This document shows positions 12,501 to 25,915 of a stretch of 64,000 nt of DNA, piece after piece. The notes below the pieces were generated by a model that was not told the DNA's origin, did no database searches, and worked only from the letters and a program-made list of their open reading frames with translations. Each line of letters opens with the position of its first letter. Position 1 is the stretch's first letter. Where the stretch lies: NCBI RefSeq assembly GCF_051401765.1, contig NW_027480429.1, positions 15,318,157-15,382,156 on the forward strand, given 5' to 3'. The DNA is from Calliopsis andreniformis. Lineage: Eukaryota > Arthropoda > Insecta > Hymenoptera > Andrenidae. Both the position numbers and the translations under genes were made by a program.

Positions 12501-13450
12501 CAGTGTTTCCATCGTATAAAACGAATAATTGCAACCCGTATGAAACTTATGGTCATTTCTACTTTCCGAGCAAGCTAGTCTTCACCCTAGGGCGGTGCTC
12601 CAACAGATTGAATAGTTAGGACCTTAGAAGTGTACGCCCGAACCATAAAATGCAAAAAAAATACAACAGTGTTTCCATCATATAACAGGAATAATTGCAA
12701 CCAGTTTGAAAGTGATGGCCAATTCTACGTTCCGGGCAACCTAGGCTTCTCTCTAGGGCGTTGCTCCACCAGATCGAATAGATAGTGCCTTAGAAGTCAA
12801 CGCCAGAGGCATAAAATACAATATAAATACAACAGCGTTTCCATCGTATAAAACGAATAATTGCAACCAGTGTGAAAGTTATGGTCATTTCCACATTCCG
12901 TGTAACCTAGGCTTCACTCTAGGGCGTTGCTCCACCAGATCGAATAGTTAGGTCCTTAGAAGCCAACGCCCGAAGCATAAAATGCAATAAAAATACAACA
13001 GTGTTTCCATCGTATAAAACGAATAATTGCAACCCGTATGAAACTTATGGTCATTTCTACTTTCCGAGCAAGCTAGTCTTCACCCTAGGGCGGTGCTCCA
13101 ACAGATTGAATAGTTAGGACCTTAGAAGTGTACGCCCGAACCATAAAATGCAAAAAAAATACAACAGTGTTTCCATCATATAACAGGAATAATTGCAACC
13201 AGTTTGAAAGTGATGGCCAATTCTACGTTCCGGGCAACCTAGGCTTCTCTCTAGGGCGTTGCTCCACCAGATCGAATAGATAGTGCCTTAGAAGTCAACG
13301 CCAGAGGCATAAAATACAATATAAATACAACAGCGTTTCCATCGTATAAAACGAATAATTGCAACCAGTGTGAAAGTTATGGTCATTTCCACATTCCGTG
13401 TAACCTAGGCTTCACTCTAGGGCGTTGCTCCACCAGATCGAATAGTTAGG
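12455..13450 (+). repeat. 498-bp (3-monomer) direct tandem duplication
   Basis: Bases 12,455-12,952 and 12,953-13,450 read as near-exact copies, 498 bp apart. Both contain the rare GCAACCCGTATGAAAC (12,531 and 13,029), CAAGCTAGTCTTCACCCTAG, GGGCGGTGCTCC, GAAGTGTACGCCCG and ACATTCCGTGTAACC. The only difference I noticed is at the first bases (GCCTTAG against TCCTTAG). A single related copy lies near 18,440-18,945 and carries the same CCCGTATG variant at 18,507. Confidence 0.85.
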
Positions 13451-14862
13451 TCCTTAGAAGTAAACGCCAGAAACATAAAATACAATATAGATACAACAGC
13501 TTTTTCATCGTATAAAAGGATTAATTGCAACCAGTTTGAACGTGATGGTCATTTCTCCCTTCCGGGCAACCTAGGCTTGACTCTAGGGCGTTGCTCCACT
13601 AGATCGAACAGCTAGGGCCTTAGAAGTCAACGCCAGAAGCATAAAATACAATATAAATACAACAGTTTTTCCATCGCATAAAACGAATAATTGCAACCAG
13701 TATGAAGCTTATGGTCATTTCTACTTTCCGAGCAACCTAGGCTTCACCCTAGGGCGTTGCTCCAACAGATTGAATAGTTAGGGCCTTAGAAGTCAACGCC
13801 CGAACCGTAAAATGCAAAAAAAATACAACAGTGTTTCCATCATATAACAGGAATAATTGCAACCAGTTTGAAAGTGATGGCCAATTCTACGTTCCGGGCA
13901 ACCTAGGTTTCACTCCAGGGCGTTGCTCCACCAGACCGAATAGTTACGGCCTAAGGAGTCAACGCCAGAAGCATAAAATACTATATAAATACAACAGCTA
14001 TACCATCGTATAAAACGAATAATTGCAACCAGTATGAAACTTATGGTCATTTCTACTTTCCGAGCAACCTAGGCTTCACCCTAGGGCGTCGCTCCAGCAG
14101 ATTGAATAGTTAGGGCCTTAGAAGTCAGCGCCAGAGGCATAAAATACAATATAAATACAACAGCTTTTCCATCGTATAAAACGAATAATTGCAACCAGTG
14201 TGAAAGTGATGGCCAATTCTACCTTCCGGGCAACCTAGGCTTCTCTACAGGGCGTTGCTCCACCAGATCGAATAGTTAGTGCCTTAGAAGTCAACGCCAG
14301 AAGCATAAAATACAACATAAATACAACAGTTTTTCCATCGTATAAAACGAATAATTGCAACCAGTAAGAAACTTATGGTCATTTCTACTTTCCGAACAAC
14401 CTAGGCTTCACCCTAGGGCGTTGCTCCAACGGATTGAATAGTTAGGGCGTTAGAAGTCAACGCCCGAACCATAAAATGCAAAAAAAATACAACAGTGTTT
14501 CCATCATATAACAGCAATAATTGCAACCAGTTTGAAAGTGATGGCCAATTCTACGTTCCGAGCAACCTAGGTTTCACTCCAGGGCGTTGCTCCACCAGAC
14601 CGAATAGTTACGGCCTAAGAAGTCAACGCCAGAAGCATAAAATACGATATAAATACAACAGCTTTTCCATCATATAAACCGAATAACTGCAACCAGTGTG
14701 AAAGTAATGGTCATTTCTACGTTCCGAGCACCCTAGGCGTCACTCTAGGGCGTTGCTCAACCACATCTAATAGCTACGGCCTTAGAAGTCAACGCCAGAG
14801 GCATAAAATACAATATAAATACAACAGCGCTTACATCGTATAAAACGAATAATTGCAACCAG

Positions 14863-17481
14863 TTTGAAAGTTATGATCATTTCCACATTCCGAGCAACCT
14901 AGGCTTCACTCTAGGGCGTTGCTCCACCAGATCGAATAGTTAGGTCCATAGAAGTAAACGCCAGAAGCATAAAATACGATATAAATACAACAGCTTTTCC
15001 ATCGTATAAAAGGATTAATTGCAACCAGTTTGAACGTGATGATCATTTCTCCTTTCCGGGCAACCTAGGCTTCACTCTAGGGCGTTGCTCCACTAGATCG
15101 AACAGCTAGCGCCTTAGAAGTCAATGCCAGAAGCATAAAATACAATACAAATACAACAGCTTTTCCATCGAATAAAACGAATAATTGCAACCAGTATGAA
15201 ACTTATGGTCATTTCTACTTTCCGAGCAACCTAGCCTTCGCCCTAGGGCGTTGCTCCCACAGATTGAATAGTTAGGGCCTTAGAAGTCTACGCCAGGACC
15301 ATAAAATGCAAAAAAAATACGACAGTGTTTCCATCATATAACAGGAATAATTGCGACCAGTTTGAAAGTGATGGACAATTCTACGTTCCGGGCAACCTAG
15401 GCTTCACTCTAGGGCGTTGCTCCACCAGATCGAATAGTTAGTGCCTTAGAAGTCAACGCCAGAAGCATAAAATACGATATAAATACAACAGCTTTTCCAT
15501 CGTATAAAACGAATAATTGCAACCAGTGTGAAAGTGATGGCCAATTCTACCTTCCGGGCAACCTAGGCTTCACTATAGGGCGTTGCTCCACCAGATCGAA
15601 TAGTTAGTGCCTTAGAAGTCAACGCCAGAAGCATAAAATACAACATAAATACAACAGTTTTTCCATCGTATAAAACGAATAATTGCAACCAGTATGAAAC
15701 TTATGGTCATTTCTACTTTCCGAACAACCTAGGCTTCACCCTAGGGCGTTGCTCCAACGGATTGAATAGTTAGGGCGTTAGAAGTCAACGCCCGAACCAT
15801 AAAATGCAAAAAAAATACAACAATTTTTCCATCGTATAACAGGATTAATAGCAACCAGTTTGAAAGTAATGGTCATTTCTCCTTTCCGGGCAACCTAGGC
15901 TTAACTCTAGGACGTTGCTCCACCAGATCGAATAGATAGTGCCTTAGAAGTCAACGCCAGAAGCATAACATGCAATATAAACACAACAGTTTTTCCATCG
16001 TATAAAACGAATAATTGCAACCAGTGTGAAAGTAATGGTCATTTCTACGTTCCGAGCACCCTAGGCGTCTCTCTGGGGCGTTGCTCCACCACATCTAATA
16101 GCTACGGCCTTAGAAGTCAACGCCAGAGGCATAAAATACAATATAAATACAACAGGTTTTCCATCGTATAAAGCGAATAATTCCAACCAGTATGAAACTT
16201 ATGGTCATTTCTACTTTCCGAGCAACCTAGGCTTCACCCTAGGGCGTTGCTCCAACAGATTGAATAGTTAGCGCCTTAGAAGTCAACGCCCGAACCATAA
16301 AATGCAAAAAAAAATACAACAGTGTTTCCATCATATAACAGGAATAATTGCAACCAGTTTGAAGGTGATGGCCAATTCTACGTTCCGGGCAACCTAGGTT
16401 TCACACCAGGGCGTTGCTCCACCAGACGGAATAGTTACGGCCTAAGAAGTCAACGCCAGAAGCATAAAATACGATATAAATACAAAAGCTTTTCCATCGT
16501 ATAAAAGGAATAATTGCAAACAGTGTGAAGGTAATGGTCATTTCTCCGTTTCGGGCAAGCTAGGCTTCACCCTAGGCCGTTGTTCCACCAGATCGAATAG
16601 TTAGGGCCTAAGAAGTGAACGCCAGAAGCATAAAATGCAATAAAAATACAACAGTTTTTCCAATGTATAACAGGATTAATTGCAACCAGTTTGAAAGTGA
16701 TGGTCATTTCTCCTTTCCGGGCAACCTAGGCTTCACTCTAGGGCGTTGCTCCAACAGATTGAATAGTTAGGGCCTTAGAAGTCAACGCCCGATGCATAAA
16801 ATGCAATAAAAATACAACAGTGTTTCCATCGTATAAAACGAATAATTGCAACCAGTATGAAACTGATGGTCATTTCTACTTTCCGAGCAACCTAGGCTTC
16901 ACCCTAGGGCGTTGCTCCAACAGATTGAATAGTTAGGGCCTTAGAAGCCAACGCCCGAAGCATAAAATGCAATAAAAATACAACAGCGTTTCCATCGTAT
17001 AAAACGAATAATTGCAACCAGTATGAAACTTATGGTCATTTCTACTTTCCGAGCAAGCTAGGCTTCACCCTACGGCGTTGCTCCAACAGATCGAATAGTT
17101 AGGGCCTAAGAAGTGAACGCCAGAAGCATAAAATGCAATAAAAATACAACAGCTTTTCCATCGTATAACAGGATTAATAGCAACCAGTTTGAAAGTGATG
17201 GTCATTTCTCCTTTCCGGGCAACCTAGGCTTCACTCTAGGGCGTTGCTCCACTAGACCGAATTGCTAGGGCCATAGAAGTCATCGCCAGAAGCATAAAAT
17301 ACAATATAAATTCAACAGTTTTTCCATCGTATAAAGCGAATAATTGCAACCAGTATGAAACTGATGGTCATTTCTACTTTCCAAGCAACCGAGGCTTCAC
17401 CCTAGGGCGTTGCTCCAACAGATTGAATAGTTAGGGCCTTAGAAGCCAACGCCCGAAGCATAAAATGCAATAAAAATACAT
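14863..17481 (+). repeat. Chimeric copy of the 9.05-12.5 kb region
   Basis: Three consecutive parts copy 9,052-10,438, 11,102-11,357 and 11,521-12,500 in order, with offsets of 5,811, 5,147 and 4,981 bp. The offset steps are 664 and 166 bp, so four monomers and one monomer are missing from this copy (or were added in the other). The joins fall inside monomers at matching positions and leave the 166-bp phase intact, as expected for exchange between aligned repeats. Confidence 0.75.
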
Positions 17482-19090
17482 CAGCGTTTCCATCGTATAA
17501 AACGAATAATTGCAACCAGTGTGAAAGTTATGGTCATTTCCACATTCCGTGTAACCTAGGCTTCACTCTAGGGCGTTGCTCCACCAGATCGAATAGTTAG
17601 GTCCTTAGAAGTAAACGCCAGAAGCATAAAATACAATATAGATACAACAGCTTTTTCATCGTATAAAAGGATTAATTGCAACCAGTTTGACGTGATGGCC
17701 ATTTCTCCCTTCCGGGCAACCTAGGCTTCACTCTAGGGCGTTGCTCCACTAGATCGAACAGCTAGGGCCTTAGAAGTCAACGCCAGAAGCATAAAATACA
17801 ATATAAATACAACAGTTTTTCCATCGCATAAAACGAATAATTGCAACCAGTATGAAGCTTATGGTCATTTCTACTTTCCGAGCAACCTAGGCTTCACCCT
17901 AGGGCGTTGCTCAACGGATTGAATAGTTAGGGCCTTAGAAGTCAACGCCCGAACCATAAAATGCAAAAAAAATACAACAGTGTTTCCATCATATAACAGG
18001 AATAATTGCAACCAATTTGGAAAGTGATGGCCAATTCTACGTTCCGGGCAACCTAGGCTTCACTCTAGGGCGTTGCTCCACCAGATCGAATAGTTAGTGC
18101 CTTAGAAGTCAACGCCAGAAGCATGAAATACAATATAAATACAACAGATTTTCCATCGTATAAAACGAATAATTGCAACCAGTATGAAACTTATGGTCAT
18201 TTCTACTTTCCGAGCAACCTAGGCTTCACCCTAGGGCGTTTCTCCCACAGGTTGAATAGTTAGGGCCTTAGAAGTCTACGCCCGAACCATAAAATGCAAA
18301 AAAAATACAACAGTGTTTCCAGCATATAACAGGAATAAGTGTGACCAGTTTGAAAGTGATGGAGAATTCTACGTTCCGGGCAACCTAGGCTTCACTCTAG
18401 GGCCTTGCTCCAACAGATCGAATAGTTAGAGCCTTAGAAGTCAACGCCAGAAGCATAAAATGCAATAAAAATACATCAGTGTTTCCATCGTATAAAACGA
18501 ATAATTGCAACCCGTATGAAACTTATGGTCATTTCTACTTTCCGAGCAAGCTAGTCTTCACCCTAGGGCGGTGCTCCAACAGATTGAATAGTTAGGACCT
18601 TAGAAGTGTACGCCCGAACCATAAAATGCAAAAAAAATACAACAGTGTTTCCATCATATAACAGGAATAATTGCAACCAGTTTGAAAGTGATGGCCAATT
18701 CTACGTTCCGGGCAACCTAGGCTTCTCTCTAGGGCGTTGCTCCAGCAGATCGAATAGATAGTGCCTTAGAAGTCAACGCCAGAGGCATAAAATACAATAT
18801 AAATACAACAGCGTTTCCATCGTATAAAACGAATAATTGCAACCAGTGTGAAAGTTATGGTCATTTCCACATTCCGTGTAACCTAGGCTTCACTCTAGGG
18901 CGTTGCTCCACCAGATCGAATAGTTAGGTCCTTAGAAGTAAACGCCAGAAGCATAAAATACAATATAGATACAACAGCTTTTTCATCGTATAGAAGGATT
19001 AATTGCAACCAGTTTGAACGTGATGGTCATTTCTCCCTTCCGGGCAACCTAGGCTTCACTCTAGGGCGTTGCTCCACTAGATCGAACAGC

Positions 19091-22000
19091 TAGGGCCTTA
19101 GAAGTCAACGCCAGAAGCATAAAATACAATATAAATACAACAGTTTTTCCATCGCATAAAACGAATAATTGCAACCAGTATGAAGCTTATGGTCATTTCT
19201 ACTTTCCGAGCAACCTAGGCTTCACCCTAGGGCGTTGCTCCAACAGATTGAATAGTTAGGGCCTTAGAAGTCAACGCCCGAACCGTAAAATGCAAAAAAA
19301 ATACAACAGTGTTTCCATCATATAACAGGAATAATTGCAACCAGTTTGAAAGTGATGGCCAATTCTACGTTCCGGGCAACCTAGGTTTCACTCCAGGGCG
19401 TTGCTCCACCAGACCGAATAGTTACGGCCTAAGAAGTCAACGCCAGAAGCATAAAATACGATATAAATACAACAACTATACCATCGTATAAAACGAATAA
19501 TTGCAACCAGTATGAAATTTATGTTCATTTCTACTTTCCGAGCAAGCTAGGCTTCACCCTAGGGCGTTGCTCCAACAGCTTGAATAGTTAGGGCCTTAGA
19601 AGTCAACGCCCGAAGCATAAAATGCTATTAAAATACAACAGTGTTTCCATCATATAACAGGAATAATTGCGACCAGTTTGAAAGTGATGGCCAATTCTAC
19701 GTTCCGGGCAACCTAGGCTTCACTCTAGGGCGTTGCTCCACCAGATCGAGTAGTTAGTGCCTTAGAAGTCAACGCCAGAAGCATAAAATACAATATAAAT
19801 ACAACAGTTTTTCCATCGTATAAAACGAATAATTGCAACCAGTTTGAAAGTGATGGCCAATTCTACCTTCCGGGCAACCTAGGCTTCACTCTAGGGCGTT
19901 GCTCCACCAGGTCGAATAGTTAGTGCCTTAGAAGTTAACGCCAGAAGCATAAAATACAATATAGATACAACTGTTTTTCCATCGTATAAAGCGAATAATT
20001 GCAACCAGTATGAAACTTATGGTCATTTCTACTTTCCGAGCAACCTAGGCTTCACCCAAGGGCGTTGCTCCAACAGATTGAATAGTTAGCGCCTTAGAAG
20101 TCAACGCCCGAACCATAAAATGCAAAAAAAAATACAACAGTGTTTCCATCATATAACAGGAATAATTGCAACCAGATTGAAAGTGATGGCCAATTCTACG
20201 TTCCGGGCAACCTAGGTTTCACTCCAGGCCGTTGCTCCACCAGACTGAATAGTTACGGCCTAAGAAGTCAACGCCAGAAGCATAAAATACGATATAAATA
20301 CAACAGCTATTCCATCGTTTAAAACGAATAATTGTAACCAGTGTGAAAGTAATGGTCATTTCTACGTTCCGGGCGAGCTAGGCTTCACCCTAGGCCGTTG
20401 TTCCACCAGATCGAATAGTTAGGGCCTAAGAAGTGAACGCCAGAAGCATAAAATGCAATAAAAATACAACAGTTTTTCCATCGTATAACAGGATTAATTG
20501 CAACCAGTTTGAAAGTGATGGTCATTTCTCCTTTCCGGGCAACCTAGGCTTCACTCTAGGTCGTTGCTCCACTAGACCGAATTGCTAGGGCCTTAGAAGT
20601 CAACGCCAGAAGCATAAAATACAATATAAATTCAACAGTTTTTCCATCGTATAAAACGAATAATTGCAACCAGTATGAAACTGATGGTCATTTCTACTTT
20701 CCGAGCAACCTAGGCTTCACCCTATGGCGTTGCACCAACAGATTGAATAGTTAGGGCCTTAGAAGCCAACGCCCGAAGCATAAAATGCAATAAAAATACA
20801 ACAGTGTTTCCATCGTATAAAACGAATAATTGCAACCAGTATGAAACTTATGGTCCTTTCTACTTTCCGAGCAAGCTAGGCTTCACCCTAGGGCGTTGCT
20901 CCAACAGATTGAATAGTTAGGAACTTAGAAATGAACGCCCGAACCATAAAATGCAAAAAAAATACAACAGTGTTTCCATCATATAACAGGAATAATTGCA
21001 ACCAGTTTGAAAGTGATGGTCAATTGTACGTTCCGGGCAACCTAGGCTTCTCTCTAGGGCGTTGCTCCACCAGATCGAATAGATAGTGCCCTAGAAGTCA
21101 ACGCCAGACGCATAAAATACAATATAAATACAACAGCGTTTCCATCGTATAAAACGAATAATTGCAACCAGTGTGAAAGTTATGGTCATTTCCACATTCC
21201 GTGTAACCTAGGCTTCACTCTAGGGCGTTGCTCCACCAGATTGAATAGTTAGGACCTTAGAAGTTAACGCCCGTACCATAAAATGCAAGAAAAATACAAC
21301 AGTGTTTCCATCATATAACAGGAATAATTACAACCAGTTTGAAAGTGATGGTCAATTCTACGTTCCGGGCAACCTAGGCTTCTCTCTAGGGCGTTGCTCC
21401 ACCAGATCGAATAGATAGTGCCTTAGAAGTCAACGCCAGACGCATAAAATACAATATAAATACATCAGCGTTTCCATCGTATAAAACGAATAATTGCAAC
21501 CAGTGTGAAAGTCATGGTCATTTCCACATTCCGTGTAACCTAGGCTTCACCCTAGGGCGTTGCTCCACCAGATCGAATAGTTAGGTCCTTAGAAGTAAAC
21601 ACCAGAAGCATAAAATACAATATAGATACAACAGCTTTTCCATCGTATAAAAGGATTAATTGCAACCAGTTTGAACGTGATGGTCATTTCTCACTTCCGT
21701 GCAACCTAGGCATCACTCTAGGGCGTTGCTCCACTAGATCGAACAGCTAGGGCCTTAGAAGTCAACGCCAGAAGCATAAAATACAATATAAATACAACAG
21801 TTTTTCCATCGTATAAAACGAATAATTGCAACCAGTTTGAACGTGATGGTCATTTCTCCCTTCCGGGCAACCTAGGCTTCACTCTAGGGCGTTGCTCCAC
21901 TAGATCGAACAGCTAGGGCCTTAGAAGTCAACGCCAGAAGCATAAAATACAATATAAATACAACAGTTTTTCCATCGCATAAAACGAATAATTGTAACCA

Positions 22001-22286
22001 GTGTGAAAGTAATGGTCATTTCTACGTTCCGTGCAAGCTGGGCTTCACCCTAGGCCGTTGTTCCACCAGACCGAATAGTTAGGGCCAAGGAAGTGAACGC
22101 CAGAAGCATAAAATACGATATAAATACAACAGCTATTCCATCGTATAAAGCGAATAATTGTAACCAGTGTGAAAGTAATGGTCATTTCTACGTTCCGGGC
22201 AAGCTAGGCTTCACCCTAGGCCGTTGTTCCACCAGATCGAATAGTTAGGGCCTAAGAAGTGAACGCCAGAAGCATAAAATGCAATG
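19091..22286 (+). repeat. 3,321-bp segmental duplication, copy 1
   Basis: Copy 2 lies at 22,412-25,607, an offset of 3,321 bp (20 monomers plus 1 bp). Rare variants recur in order: GATCGAGTAGTTAGTGCC (19,746 and 23,067), CACCCAAGGGCG (20,054 and 23,375), GGCGTTGCACCAACAG, GGAACTTAGAAATGAACGCC and GAAGTAAACACCAGAAGC. Differences are few, for example GAACGCCCGAACC near 20,934 against GAACGCCTGAACC in copy 2. On the left the match stops near 19,090 (ATCGAACAGC against ACCGAATTGC). On the right copy 2 gains one more monomer. Confidence 0.85.
21001..21580 (+). repeat. 332-bp (2-monomer) internal duplication
   Basis: The pair of monomers with TTCTCTCTAGGGCGTTGC, GAATAGATAGTGCC and GCCAGACGCATAAAATAC near 21,001-21,240 is repeated about 332 bp later. 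The copies differ at scattered bases: CAATTGTACG against CAATTCTACG, and CTCTAGGG against CCCTAGGG. The same two-monomer duplication exists inside copy 2 of the larger segment (about 24,322-24,900), so it predates the 3,321-bp duplication. Confidence 0.65.
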
Positions 22287-22411
22287 AAAATACAACAGTT
22301 TTTCCATCGTATAACAGTATTAATTGCAACCTGTTTGAAAGTGATGGTCATTTCTCCTCTCCGGGCAACCTAGGCTTCACTCTAGGGCGTTGCTCCACTA
22401 GACCGAATTGC

Positions 22412-25400
22412 TAGGGCCTTAGAAGTCAACGCCAGAAGCATAAAATACAATATAAATACAACAGTTTTTCCATCGCATAAAACGAATAATTGCAACCAGT
22501 ATGAAGCTTATGGTCATTTCTACTTTCCGAGCAACCTAGGCTTCACCCTAGGGCTTTGCTCCAACAGATTGAATAGTTAGGGCCTTAGAAGTGAACGCCC
22601 GAACCGTAAAATGCAAAAAAAATACAACAGTGTTTCCATCATATAACAGGAATAATTGCAACCAGTTTGAAAGTGATGGCCAATTCTACGTTCCGGGCAA
22701 CCTAGGTTTCACTCCAGGGCGTTGCTCCACCAGACCGAATAGTTACGGCCTAAGAAGTCAACGCCAGAAGCATAAAATACGATATAAATACAACAACTAT
22801 ACCATCGTATAAAACGAATAATTGCAACCAGTATGAAATTTATGTTCATTTCTACTTTCCGAGCAAGCTAGGCTTCACCCTAGGGCGTTGCTCCAACAGC
22901 TTGAATAGTTAGGGCCTTAGAAGTCAACGCCCGAAGCATAAAATGCTATTAAAATACAACAGTGTTTCCATCATATAACAGGAATAATTGCGACCAGTTT
23001 GAAAGTGATGGCCAATTCTACGTTCCGGGCAACCTAGGCTTCACTCTAGGGCGTTGCTCCACCAGATCGAGTAGTTAGTGCCTTAGAAGTCAACGCCAGA
23101 AGCATAAAATACAATATAAATACAACAGTTTTTCCATCGTATAAAACGAATAATTGCAACCAGTTTGAAAGTGATGGCCAATTCTACCTTCCGGGCAACC
23201 TAGGCTTCACTCTAGGGCGTTGCTCCACCAGGTCGAATAGTTAGTGCCTTAGAAGTCAACGCCAGAAGCATAAAATACAATATAGATACAACTGTTTTTC
23301 CATCGTATAAAGCGAATAATTGCAACCAGTATGAAACTTATGGTCATTTCTACTTTCCGAGCAACCTAGGCTTCACCCAAGGGCGTTGCTCCAACAGATT
23401 GAATAGTTAGCGCCTTAGAAGTCAACGCCCGAACCATAAAATGCAAAAAAAAATACAACAGTGTTTCCATCATATAACAGGAATAATTGCAACCAGATTG
23501 AAAGTGATGGCCAATTCTACGTTCCGGGCAACCTAGGTTTCACTCCAGGCCGTTGCTCCACCAGACTGAATAGTTACGGCCTAAGAAGTCAACGCCAGAA
23601 GCATAAAATACGATATAAATACAACAGCTATTCCATCGTTTAAAACGAATAATTGTAACCAGTGTGAAAGTAATGGTCATTTCTACGTTCCGGGCAAGCT
23701 AGGCTTCACCCTAGGCCGTTGTTCCACCAGATCGAATAGTTAGGGCCTAAGAAGTGAACGCCAGAAGCATAAAATGCAATAAAAATACAACAGTTTTTCC
23801 ATCGTATAACAGGATTAATTGCAACCAGTTTGAAAGTGATGGTCATTTCTCCTTTCCGGGCAACCTAGGCTTCACTCTAGGTCGTTGCTCCACTAGACCG
23901 AATTGCTAGGGCCTTAGAAGTCAACGCCAGAAGCATAAAATACAATATAAATTCAACAGTTTTTCCATCGTATAAAACGAATAATTGCAACCAGTATGAA
24001 ACTGATGGTCATTTCTACTTTCCGAGCAACCTAGGCTTCACCCTATGGCGTTGCACCAACAGATTGAATAGTTAGGGCCTTAGAAGCCAACGCCCGAAGC
24101 ATAAAATGCAATAAAAATACAACAGTGTTTCCATCGTATAAAACGAATAATTGCAACCAGTATGAAACTTATGGTCCTTTCTACTTTCCGAGCAAGCTAG
24201 GCTTCACCCTAGGGCGTTGCTCCAACAGATTGAATAGTTAGGAACTTAGAAATGAACGCCTGAACCATAAAATGCAAAAAAAATACAACAGTGTTTCCAT
24301 CATATAACAGGAATAATTGCAACCAGTTTGAAAGTGATGGTCAATTCTACGTTCCGGGCAACCTAGGCTTCTCTGTAGGGCGTTGCTCCACCAGATCGAA
24401 TAGATAGTGCCCTAGAAGTCAACGCCAGACGCATAAAATACAATATAAATACAACAGCGTTTCCATCGTATAAAACGAATAATTGCAACCAGTGTGAAAG
24501 TTATGGTCATTTCCACATTCCGTGTAACCTAGGCTTCACTCTAGGGCGTTGCTCCACCAGATTGAATAGTTAGGACCTTAGAAGTTAACGCCCGTACCAT
24601 AAAATGCAAGAAAAATACAACAGTGTTTCCATCATATAACAGGAATAATTACAACCAGTTTGAAAGTGATGGTCAATTCTACGTTCCGGGCAACCTAGGC
24701 TTCTCTCTAGGGCGTTGCTCCACCAGATCGAATAGATAGTGCCTTAGAAGTCAACGCCAGACGCATAAAATACAATATAAATACATCAGCGTTTCCATCG
24801 TATAAAACGAATAATTGCAACCAGTGTGAAAGTTATGGTCATTTCCACATTCCGTGTAACCTAGGCTTCACCCTAGGGCGTTGCTCCACCAGATCGAATA
24901 GTTAGGTCCTTAGAAGTAAACACCAGAAGCATAAAATACAATATAGATACAACAGCTTTTCCATCGTATAAAAGGATTAATTGCAACCAGTTTGAACGTG
25001 ATGGTCATTTCTCACTTCCGTGCAACCTAGGCATCACTCTAGGGCGTTGCTCCACTAGATCGAACAGCTAGGGCCTTAGAAGTCAACGCCAGAAGCATAA
25101 AATACAATATAAATACAACAGTTTTTCCATCGTATAAAACGAATAATTGCAACCAGTTTGAACGTGATGGTCATTTCTCCCTTCCGGGCAACCTAGGCTT
25201 CACTCTAGGGCGTTGCTCCACTAGATCGAACAGCTAGGGCCTTAGAAGTCAACGCCAGAAGCATAAAATACAATATAAATACAACAGTTTTTCCATCGCA
25301 TAAAACGAATAATTGTAACCAGTGTGAAAGTAATGGTCATTTCTACGTTCCGTGCAAGCTGGGCTTCACCCTAGGCCGTTGTTCCACCAGACCGAATAGT

Positions 25401-25607
25401 TAGGGCCAAGGAAGTGAACGCCAGAAGCATAAAATACGATATAAATACAACAGCTATTCCATCGTATAAAACGAATAATTGTAACCAGTGTGAAAGTAAT
25501 GGTCATTTCTACGTTCCGGGCAAGCTAGGCTTCACCCTAGGCCGTTGTTCCACCAGTTCGAATAGTTTGGGCCTAAGAAGTGAACGCCAGAAGCATAAAA
25601 TACGATA
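22412..25607 (+). repeat. 3,321-bp segmental duplication, copy 2
   Basis: This is the partner of 19,091-22,286, with the same monomer order. Near 25,550-25,600 it carries GTTCGAATAGTTTGGGCC in place of GATCGAATAGTTAGGGCC. It then continues with an additional monomer (GATATAAATACAACAGCTAT near 25,610) before rejoining sequence that matches 22,281 onward at 3,487 bp (21 monomers plus 1 bp). The inserted monomer shows the region kept changing after the large duplication. Confidence 0.8.
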
Positions 25608-25915
25608 TAAATACAACAGCTATTCCATCGTATAAAACGAATAATTGTAACCAGTGTGAAAGTAATGGTCATTTCCACATTCCGTGTAACCTAGGCTTCA
25701 CCCTAGGGCGTTGCTCCACCAGATCGAATAGTTAGGGCCTAAGAAGTGAACGCCAGAAGCATAAAATGCAATGAAAATACAACAGTTTTTCCATCGTATA
25801 ACAGTATTAATTGCAACCTGTTTGAAAGTGATGGTCATTTCTCCTCTCCGGGCAACCTAGGCTTCACTCTAGGGCGTTGCTCCACTAGACCGAATTGCTA
25901 GGGCCTTAGAAGTCA

